NCBI GenBank assembly: GCA_937884485.1
Contig: CALGCG010000046.1
Span: 1-5,293 of the forward strand
Direction: 5' to 3'
DNA: 5,293 bases
Source of the DNA: an uncultured Bacteroidales bacterium
GTDB taxonomy: Bacteria; Bacteroidota; Bacteroidia; Bacteroidales; P3
The notes under the pieces were generated by a model. The model made no database searches and was not told the origin of the DNA. It saw only the letters and a program-made list of their open reading frames with translations. The translations under genes and the position numbers were made by a program. Below are positions 1-4,660 of the stretch, piece by piece. Position 1 is the first letter of the stretch. Every line of letters begins with the position of its first letter.

Positions 1-4
1 ACTG

Positions 5-48
5 TATATAGGAACTATATAAGAACTATATAGGAAGTATATAGGAAG
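5..48. repeat. 11-bp tandem repeat, four copies
   Basis: Four consecutive 11-mers are visible: TATATAGGAAC (5-15), TATATAAGAAC (16-26), TATATAGGAAG (27-37) and TATATAGGAAG (38-48). They differ from each other at one or two positions. The array lies beyond the terminator of the porin gene in a gene-free end of the window. Short AT-rich tandem arrays of this kind are common between genes in Prevotella and related Bacteroidales. No function can be read from the sequence. Confidence 0.85.
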
Positions 49-51
49 GGC

Positions 52-73
52 CGAATTGGGGGCGAATCGGGGG
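52..73. repeat. 11-bp direct repeat, two copies
   Basis: CGAATTGGGGG (52-62) is followed directly by CGAATCGGGGG (63-73), with one mismatch. The unit length equals that of the AT-rich array at 5-48, although the sequence is unrelated. This suggests one slippage-prone intergenic patch with an 11-bp (about one helical turn) period. No gene is seen in 1-98. Confidence 0.7.
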
Positions 74-98
74 CCTATACGGTGCAATGAAATGGCGG

Positions 99-131
99 AA
101 AAAAAACATGGCGGACAGAGATGCCGCCATG
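99..131 (-). terminator. Intrinsic terminator of the transporter-porin operon
   Basis: On the minus strand an 8-bp perfect stem, CATGGCGG (131-124) with CCGCCATG (114-107), encloses a 9-nt loop. It is followed at once by eight T residues (106-99). This is the classic Rho-independent layout. It begins about 40 bp beyond the porin stop codon and is oriented to end that transcript. Confidence 0.8.
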
Positions 132-171
132 GAGTGTTCCGTGCCGAGGGGGTACGGATGCAGAGGTCTGG

Positions 172-1503
172 CTAAAAGTTGTATTTCACCATGGCGCAGA
201 GGCGGTGGCCAAGGACCTGGCGGAGGTTGTCGTTGTCGAGGACGGTGCCGTCCTGAGGGTCGAGGTCGCCGTAGGTGACGCCGGTGAGCTCATACTCGAG
301 GCCGATGTTGAAGGCCTTGGTGTTGTAACTGACGGAGGGGGCGAGGCGGTAGATGCTGTTGATGTTTTTCACGCCTTTCTTCATGTAGAGTTCCGCGATG
401 GAGTAGTCCTTGTCGGCGAGGCCGAGGTTTTTCTGGTAGCCGAGGAAGATGTTGAAGCGCCAGCGCGAGGCGTAGGCGGCAAGGTTGAGGTAGGAGACGG
501 AGGCGAGCATGGGTATGTAGGCCATGTCGCCGTCGGCATTGACGGCCCAGGCGTAGCCGCTGAGCATGTTGAGGTGGCCGAGGTTCTGCGCCAGGGTGCT
601 GCGGAATTTCAGCGCAAATGGCACGCTGAGGGGCGTGTACTGGAAGTAGACCGTCGGTGAGAAGGAGTGGCAGCGGCCCTGGTCGAGGTGTTTGTAGAGC
701 TCGTCGCCGGTGCTGAAGTCGGTTACGGGAATCTCCCTGCGGATGAGGAGGTTGGTGTAGTCCATGCCCAGCTGGGCGTAGACCTGGCGCGAGCGGTAGT
801 GGAGTCCGACGAAGAGTTCGGGCACCAGCGAGCGGTTGGCGTAGGCGGTGCTTTCGCCGTCGGGGCCGGGCGAGGTGTACTGGTACTGCCAGAGGGCGGC
901 GGCAGTGAAGCCGAAGCCGTCGGGGTTGAGCGTGTAGCGCAGCTGCGGCGTGCGGCTGTGGGGCCGGAAGGGGGCGCCGGCGGCCATGCCGAGCACATCG
1001 GGCATGATGCTGCCGCTGAGGGGGTGCCAGTCCTGGCCGAGGAGGAGTTCGTGCTGGCCGAAGTCGTTCTGGCGGCGGAGGGTGACGTAGGCCAGGCGCA
1101 GGCGCAGCACGGTGTTGCTGGTGCCGAAGCCTGCAAAGTCACCTTCCACCTTGCCGCCGAGGTCGAAGCCGGCGAAGTGCGCCCCCTCGAGGGCCAGGCC
1201 GAAGCGGGTGCTGAGGGCCAGGAAGTGGGCCTCGGGGACGGCATTGCGGTCGAAGCGGTCGTCGGTGGCACCGAGGGTCTGGGCCTGGGCTTCGGTGAGG
1301 TTCCAGTCCTCGTCGTAGGGAATCATCAGGTATTCGCCGCCGCAGACGGTCATCATGCGGCGCGAGTCGACGTTGAGGTAGTTGCGGACGAAGCCGTAGG
1401 GCTTGACCGTCACTTTCCCGGCCTTGCGCACGGCGGCGGTGTCCTGCGCCGAGGCGGCGAAAGCGGCGACCAGAAGGGTTGCTAACAGCAGGGTTTTCTT
1501 CAT
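172..1503 (-). CDS. Outer-membrane beta-barrel protein, porin-like (uncharacterised Bacteroidota family)
   Basis: The product is 443 residues long. The start at 1503 is chosen because it opens a textbook signal peptide: MKK, then a Leu/Ala-rich core, with likely cleavage after ASA at residue 19, before Gln20. The mature chain has no hydrophobic helices. It is built from alternating polar/aromatic stretches typical of beta strands, and it ends in Tyr-Asn-Phe, the terminal aromatic used by the BAM machinery. Near the N-terminus it has PYGFVRNYLNVDSRR, and later LLGQDWHPLSG followed by MPDVLG. I recall this pattern from Bacteroidota porin-like proteins usually annotated as hypothetical. The frame stays open far upstream into the transporter gene, but that extension has no signal peptide and is a shadow. 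The start lies 17 bp after the transporter stop, so the two are probably one operon. No Shine-Dalgarno is visible, as is normal in Bacteroidota. The substrate is unknown. Confidence 0.8.
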   Translation of the reverse strand: MKKTLLLATLLVAAFAASAQDTAAVRKAGKVTVKPYGFVRNYLNVDSRRMMTVCGGEYLMIPYDEDWNLTEAQAQTLGATDDRFDRNAVPEAHFLALSTRFGLALEGAHFAGFDLGGKVEGDFAGFGTSNTVLRLRLAYVTLRRQNDFGQHELLLGQDWHPLSGSIMPDVLGMAAGAPFRPHSRTPQLRYTLNPDGFGFTAAALWQYQYTSPGPDGESTAYANRSLVPELFVGLHYRSRQVYAQLGMDYTNLLIRREIPVTDFSTGDELYKHLDQGRCHSFSPTVYFQYTPLSVPFALKFRSTLAQNLGHLNMLSGYAWAVNADGDMAYIPMLASVSYLNLAAYASRWRFNIFLGYQKNLGLADKDYSIAELYMKKGVKNINSIYRLAPSVSYNTKAFNIGLEYELTGVTYGDLDPQDGTVLDNDNLRQVLGHRLCAMVKYNF

Positions 1504-1520
1504 AGCGATGTGTGGTTTCG

Positions 1521-2714
1521 TTATGCCAGAAGGACGAGCAACTGGGCAGTGAAGATGCGGAGGAACATGGTGAGTGGGTAGACGGTGGCATAGCCGGTGT
1601 TGGGCAGCTTGCAGCCGTCGGGGGCCATGTTGTTGGCGAAGGCCAGGGTCGGCGGGTCGGTGTGGCTGCCGCCGATGAAGCCCATGAGGGTGTAGTAGTT
1701 CATCTTCAGCGCCAGGCGTCCGAAGGTGGCCACGAGCAGCGGGGGCACCATGGTGATGATGACGCCGTAGAGGACCCACATGTAGCCGCCGGCCTGGATG
1801 GTGGCCAGGAAACTGCCGCCGGCGCTGAGGCCTACGCCTGCGAGGAAGAGGGCGATGCCCACCTCGCGCAGCATCCATACACCATGGCTCTCGGTGAACT
1901 CGGTGGTGAACCAGCCCTTCTTCACGCCCAGCCAGGCGCCGATGAGGCTCACCACCAGCGGGCCGCCGGCCAGACCCAGCTTGACGGGGGCTGACATGCC
2001 GACGGGTATGGGTATGGAGCCCACGATGATGCCGACGGCAATGATGACGAAGATGGGGATGAGGTTGACCTTGTGGCGCTGCGAGGCGGGAGTGGCTTTC
2101 TTCTCGGCCTGCTCGATGGTGGTCTCGTCGGTGACGGGTTCCTTCTTGAGGTCGATGCGGCACAGCGGACGCAGCAGGAGGCAGCAGGCAATCATGCCCA
2201 CCACGGCCAGGGGATAGGCCACGGCGTAGCCTGCGGCCAGCTGGTCGGCAGCGTCGCCCATGCCCAGGTCGCGCACGGTCTGCTGGGCAGCCGAGAGGCC
2301 GGGGGTGTTGGTGACGGCGCCGGTGTAGACACCCGCCATGTCGGTGAGGCTCTGGTCGGCCACCTTGGCGATGATGTAGGTAATCAGCACTCCGAGGGCC
2401 ACATTGACAAGGGCCATGCCGTTCATGGCCAGGCCGCCTTTCTTGAAGCTCTTGAAGAATCCGGGACCCACCTGCAGACCCACGGCAGTGACGAAGAGGA
2501 TGAGTCCGAACTCCTTGATGATGTGCAGCATCTCGCCGTTGCACTGCACGCCGAGGGCGCTGATGAGGATGCCCACGAAGAGCACCCAGGTGATGCCAAG
2601 GGTCACGCCCTTGATTTTGAACTTGCCCAAGAGCAAGCCTGCAAAGATAGAGACAGAGAGCATCAGCACCGTGGTGCCGACACCTCCGTTAGTGAGTAAG
2701 TTAGTAAACCACAT
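1521..2714 (-). CDS. AspT/YidE-family inner-membrane transporter, short form without TrkA_C domains
   Basis: This is a 397-residue, very hydrophobic protein with two homologous membrane halves, about residues 12-185 and 217-397. It matches the aspartate:alanine exchanger (AspT/YidE/YbjL) family. The paired signature motifs are GAVTNTPGLSAAQQ (132-145) and, in the second half, GGSHTDPPTLAFAN. LILFVTAVGLQVGPGFF (71-87) and the KLGLAGGPL stretch (245-253) are also typical. Family members are usually around 550 residues with cytoplasmic TrkA_C (RCK_C) domains between the halves. Here only a charged linker of about 30 residues (186-216) joins them. AspT itself exchanges aspartate for alanine, but the substrate of this protein cannot be read from sequence. 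The ATG at 2714 follows an A/T-rich leader without a Shine-Dalgarno. The porin-like gene follows after 17 bp. Upstream on the same strand is an ornithine carbamoyltransferase fragment, which gives a weak hint of amino-acid metabolism. Confidence 0.85.
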   Translation of the reverse strand: MWFTNLLTNGGVGTTVLMLSVSIFAGLLLGKFKIKGVTLGITWVLFVGILISALGVQCNGEMLHIIKEFGLILFVTAVGLQVGPGFFKSFKKGGLAMNGMALVNVALGVLITYIIAKVADQSLTDMAGVYTGAVTNTPGLSAAQQTVRDLGMGDAADQLAAGYAVAYPLAVVGMIACCLLLRPLCRIDLKKEPVTDETTIEQAEKKATPASQRHKVNLIPIFVIIAVGIIVGSIPIPVGMSAPVKLGLAGGPLVVSLIGAWLGVKKGWFTTEFTESHGVWMLREVGIALFLAGVGLSAGGSFLATIQAGGYMWVLYGVIITMVPPLLVATFGRLALKMNYYTLMGFIGGSHTDPPTLAFANNMAPDGCKLPNTGYATVYPLTMFLRIFTAQLLVLLA

Positions 2715-2721
2715 AGTTTAA

Positions 2722-2742
2722 GTTATGAGTTATGAATTATGA
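2722..2742. repeat. Heptamer tandem repeat (GTTATGA), three copies
   Basis: GTTATGA (2722-2728), GTTATGA (2729-2735) and ATTATGA (2736-2742) lie just upstream of the transporter start, in its leader. The 7-bp period matches the other heptamer arrays in this same intergenic region. This is a typical Bacteroidales intergenic simple repeat. It could affect leader spacing, but no function is shown. Confidence 0.75.
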
Positions 2743-2752
2743 GTTGTAAAAC

Positions 2753-2822
2753 GAAAAAAGCCAAAAGTTAAGAGTTAAGAGGAGCACCTGAGGCGGGCTG
2801 ACTTAACTCTTAACTCTTAACT
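2753..2822 (-). terminator. Long inverted repeat with T-rich tail, probable terminator after the carbamoyltransferase gene
   Basis: AGTTAAGAGTTAAGAG (2766-2781) and CTCTTAACTCTTAACT (2807-2822) are perfect 16-nt inverted repeats with a 25-nt spacer. Read on the minus strand the hairpin is followed by TTTTGG and then CTTTTTT (2765-2753). That resembles an intrinsic terminator starting 17 bp after the carbamoyltransferase stop. The stem is AT-rich and the T run is interrupted by GG, so it may be weaker than the terminator at 99-131. Because the arms are heptamer arrays, several registers of pairing are possible. Confidence 0.5.
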
Positions 2823-2836
2823 CCTAACTCAAAACT
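2802..2836. repeat. Heptamer tandem repeat (CTTAACT), three perfect plus two degenerate copies
   Basis: CTTAACT occurs at 2802-2808, 2809-2815 and 2816-2822, followed by CCTAACT (2823-2829) and CAAAACT (2830-2836). The reverse complement AGTTAAG occurs twice in tandem at 2766-2779. The array fills the space right after the carbamoyltransferase stop codon and supplies one arm of the hairpin described there. Such heptamers are frequent between Bacteroidales genes. Confidence 0.8.
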
Positions 2837-2838
2837 GC

Positions 2839-3387
2839 TTAGTCGCCGAGGGTGGCAACCATGACAGCCTTGATGGTGTGCATGCGGTTCTCGGCCTCGT
2901 CGAAGACGATGCTGTTCTCGCTCTCGAAGACCTCCTCGGTGACCTCGATGCCGTCGAGACCGAACTTCTCGTTCACGTCGCGGCCAGCCTTGGTCTCAAG
3001 GTTGTGGTAGGCGGGCAGGCAGTGCATGAATTTGCACTTGGGGTTGCCGGTCTTTTTCATGAGGGCAGCGTTGACCTGGTAGGGCATGAGCATCTTGATG
3101 CGCTCTTTCCACACGCTGTCGGGTTCGCCCATGGACACCCAGATGTCGGTGTAGATGAAGTCGAGGCCCTTCACGCCCTTCTCGACGTCGTCGGTGACGG
3201 TGAGCTTGGCGCCGGTCTCCTTGGCGATTTCCTGGCACTTCTTGACGAGTTCCTTCGAAGGCTGGAGCTTCTTGGGGGCGATGATGCGGATGTCCATACC
3301 CATCTTGACGCCGCCGACCATCAGGCTGTTGCCCATGTTGTAGCGGGCATCGCCGATGTAGGCGAACTTCACCTGGTTGAGGGGCTT
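2839..3387 (-). CDS. Ornithine carbamoyltransferase, C-terminal (ornithine-binding) half, 5' part missing
   Basis: This segment encodes about 180 residues of ornithine carbamoyltransferase, which makes citrulline from carbamoyl phosphate and ornithine, or runs in reverse in arginine catabolism. Diagnostic motifs, numbered from the ATG of the fused frame, are GDARYNMGNSLM (233-244), TDIWVSMGE with the ornithine-binding D-x-x-x-SMG loop (301-309), MHCLPAYH with the HCLP catalytic-site motif (342-349), and ENRMHTIKAVMVATL (387-401). The match runs to the normal C-terminus. The N-terminal carbamoyl-phosphate domain with its S-T-R-T motif, roughly 150 residues, is absent. In its place the frame continues into archaeal EF-1 alpha. 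The sequence resembles the long E. coli-type enzyme (ArgF/ArcB), not the acetyl- or succinylornithine enzyme of Bacteroides. Codon use matches the transporter block downstream. As it stands this piece could not be an active transcarbamylase. I leave the symbol open between argF and arcB. Confidence 0.85.
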   Translation of the reverse strand, partial: KPLNQVKFAYIGDARYNMGNSLMVGGVKMGMDIRIIAPKKLQPSKELVKKCQEIAKETGAKLTVTDDVEKGVKGLDFIYTDIWVSMGEPDSVWKERIKMLMPYQVNAALMKKTGNPKCKFMHCLPAYHNLETKAGRDVNEKFGLDGIEVTEEVFESENSIVFDEAENRMHTIKAVMVATLGD

Positions 3388-3390
3388 GTC
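3376..3390. other. Chimeric junction between archaeal EF-1 alpha and bacterial OTC
   Basis: EF-1 alpha homology runs up to a D-K-P-L stretch (3379-3390 on the minus strand). OTC homology begins at K-P-L-N followed by the beta strand leading to the GDAR motif. K-P-L is expected at this point in both families, so about 10 bases could be shared by both parents. That is the typical overlap at which reads are misjoined or template switching occurs. The frame is kept by chance across the shared codons. Confidence 0.75.
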
Positions 3391-4050
3391 GGTGTGCTTC
3401 TCGGGGACCTTGAGGTTGTCGAGGGCCTCGATGAGGCAGGGTCCCTTGTACCAGCCGGTCTCTGCGGACTTCTCTTTGATGTTGGTTCCCATGTATGCGG
3501 AGGTGGGGATGAAGGGGACTTCATCGGTCTTGACTCCGACCATCTTCATGAGTTTGATCATTGCTTCTTTGGCCTCGTTGTACTTGGCCTCGTCGTAGTT
3601 GACTGCGTCCATCTTGTTGATGGCGACGATGATCTGCTTGACACCGAGGGTGGTTGCAAGGAAGACGTGCTCCTTGGTCTGTGCCTGGGGTCCCTCGATT
3701 GCGGAACAGGTGATGATTGCGGCGTCTGCCTGGGAGGTTCCGGTGATCATGTTCTTGACGAAGTCACGGTGACCGGGTGCGTCGATGACGGTGAAGTAGT
3801 ACTTGTCGGTGTAGAACTTCTTGTGGGCGACATCGATGGTAACTCCCCTCTCCCTCTCCTCTTTGAGTCCGTCCATGACCCATGCGAAGTAGAAGGATCC
3901 CTTTCCTTTCTCCTCTGCCTCTTTCTTGTATTTCTCGACGATGTGGGGGTCGATTGCACCGGTCTCGAGGAGAATCCTTCCGGTAAGGGTGGATTTTCCG
4001 TGGTCGACGTGTCCGATGATGACCAAATTCATGTGCTCTTTCTCTGCCAT
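3379..4050 (-). CDS. tuf: Archaeal elongation factor 1 alpha (EF-Tu homologue), N-terminal GTPase domain, 3' part missing
   Basis: This encodes about 224 residues of archaeal EF-1 alpha, the GTPase that brings aminoacyl-tRNA to the ribosome. All GTPase motifs are present: G1 GHVDHGKS (13-20), switch I with RGVTID (68-73), G3 DAPGH (90-94), G4 NKMD (145-148) and G5 TSA (183-185). The stretch FAWVMDGLKEERERG is typical of archaeal and eukaryotic EF-1 alpha, not bacterial EF-Tu. Domains 2 and 3, about 200 residues that bind tRNA, are missing because the frame passes into ornithine carbamoyltransferase after K-P-L. The start at 4050 is fixed by AGGAGG seven bases upstream and by the family N-terminus. 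EF-2 lies directly upstream on the same strand, the usual archaeal fusA-tuf order. The sequence resembles Thermoplasmatota such as Methanomassiliicoccales, judged from memory. Confidence 0.9.
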
Positions 4051-4057
4051 TTTTCTT

Positions 4058-4063
4058 CCTCCT
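4058..4063 (-). promoter_or_regulatory. Shine-Dalgarno site of EF-1 alpha
   Basis: The minus strand reads TTAGGAGGAAG (4065-4055). Its AGGAGG core lies 7 nt before the ATG at 4050. It fixes the start codon. It also contrasts with the Block A genes at 1503 and 2714, which have no such site, supporting different organisms of origin. Confidence 0.85.
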
Positions 4064-4091
4064 AAGGAACTTATTTTTTAGCAATAAGGGG

Positions 4092-4105
4092 TTTTGTATT
4101 TAAGG
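4092..4105 (-). promoter_or_regulatory. Possible archaeal TATA box upstream of EF-1 alpha
   Basis: Just after the EF-2 stop codon the minus strand reads CCTTAAATACAAAA, with an A/T-rich TATA-like octamer TTAAATAC at 4103-4096. A start site about 25 nt downstream would fall near 4072 and give a leader of about 20 nt containing the Shine-Dalgarno. This is weak pattern evidence only. Co-transcription from the EF-2 promoter, across the 56-bp gap, is equally possible. Confidence 0.25.
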
Positions 4106-4106
4106 T

Positions 4107-4655
4107 TTACAGACCGGAATAGTAATTCGCGTCGTAGGGCTCGGGGTTGAGTCCCTTACGGGTCCTGATCTCTCCGACAACCTTCTTCTGGAGGTCGGGG
4201 AGGATCTGCTTGAATCCTGCGTTCTCGATGGACCAGATTGCACGTCCCTGGGTGGATCCACGGACATCGGATGAGAATCCGAACATGTCTGCAACAGGCA
4301 CCTCGGCGGTGACGGTGGAGTCTGCTCCCTCCTGTCCCATCTCGAGGATTGTTCCACGGCGCTGGTTGATCAGGTTGACTGCTCCACCCATGTAGTCTGG
4401 AGGTACACTGATGAATACCTTCTGCATAGGCTCCAAGAGGATCCTTCCTGCAGAACACATTGCTCCATAGATACCGTCCCTGACTGCGGGGATGATCTGT
4501 GCGGGTCCCCTGTGGATGGTATCCTCGTGGAGCTTTGCATCCATGAGGCAGATCTTGATTCCGGCGATCTTCTCGTTTGCGAGAGGTCCCCTCATCATGG
4601 ACTCCTCGAAGGACTGCTTGACGAGCTCCATGGTCTCATGGAGGTACTGGATACC
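4107..4655 (-). CDS. fusA: Archaeal elongation factor 2, C-terminal fragment (domains IV-V), 5' part missing
   Basis: About 182 C-terminal residues of EF-2, the translocase GTPase of archaea and eukaryotes, are present. The fragment begins at GIQYLHETMEL, and covers LMDAKLHEDTIHRGPAQIIP, ILLEPMQKVFI, RRGTILEM, VAEVP-like VPVADMFGF, R-G-S-T-Q-G-R-A and the terminal KGLNPEPYD. The His of the TIHRG motif (codon 4512-4514) is the residue modified to diphthamide in this family, which is absent from bacterial EF-G. The full protein is about 730 residues, so the G domain and domains II-III are lost. An ATG at 4712 opens a slightly longer frame. The 19 residues or so before the EF-2 match are the antisense of the sensor gene and do not belong here. 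EF-1 alpha follows after 56 bp. Confidence 0.88.
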   Translation of the reverse strand, partial: GIQYLHETMELVKQSFEESMMRGPLANEKIAGIKICLMDAKLHEDTIHRGPAQIIPAVRDGIYGAMCSAGRILLEPMQKVFISVPPDYMGGAVNLINQRRGTILEMGQEGADSTVTAEVPVADMFGFSSDVRGSTQGRAIWSIENAGFKQILPDLQKKVVGEIRTRKGLNPEPYDANYYSGL

Positions 4656-4660
4656 CAGCT
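4650..4660. other. Chimeric junction between archaeal EF-2 and a bacterial sensor gene, inverted
   Basis: On the minus strand EF-2 homology extends back to the Gly codon at 4653-4655. The family has Lys before this Gly, but here a Leu codon and unrelated residues appear. On the plus strand the sensor frame is sensible from about 4656 on. Both genes therefore lose their 5' ends at one point while facing in opposite directions, and base composition shifts there. This is the signature of an inverted chimeric join. Confidence 0.75.

Noticed and set aside
1..98. CRISPR array or mobile-element end in the repeat-rich left edge
   Set aside because: The repeats are contiguous 11-mers without spacers, and there is no transposase, terminal inverted repeat or target-site duplication in view.
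667..1485. Long plus-strand frames opposite the porin and transporter (also 121-660, 1512-1994 and 2073-2699)
   Set aside because: These are Ala/Gly/Val/Glu-rich antisense shadows with no believable start signals or domains.
172..2544. A 790-codon minus-strand frame covering the porin and most of the transporter region
   Set aside because: Its first ~350 codons are the transporter gene read in the wrong frame (Arg/His/Pro-rich, no domains). The real porin starts at 1503 with a clear signal peptide. The open frame reflects high GC.
2760..2775. Bacteroidota sigma promoter (TAnnTTTG) for the transporter at TAACTTTTG on the minus strand
   Set aside because: The match is off by one base, no convincing -33 element lies at the right distance, and the bases overlap the terminator-like T tail.
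2839..4050. Horizontal transfer or a genuine moonlighting EF-1 alpha/OTC enzyme
   Set aside because: Both partners are truncated within folds needed for activity, and a second chimeric join lies 1.3 kb away. A technical artefact is the simpler explanation.
2878..4065. A 395-codon plus-strand frame antisense to the EF-1 alpha/OTC fusion
   Set aside because: It is a composition-driven mirror of the minus-strand gene, rich in Val, Gly, Asp and Leu without recognisable motifs. The opposite strand carries precise family motifs.
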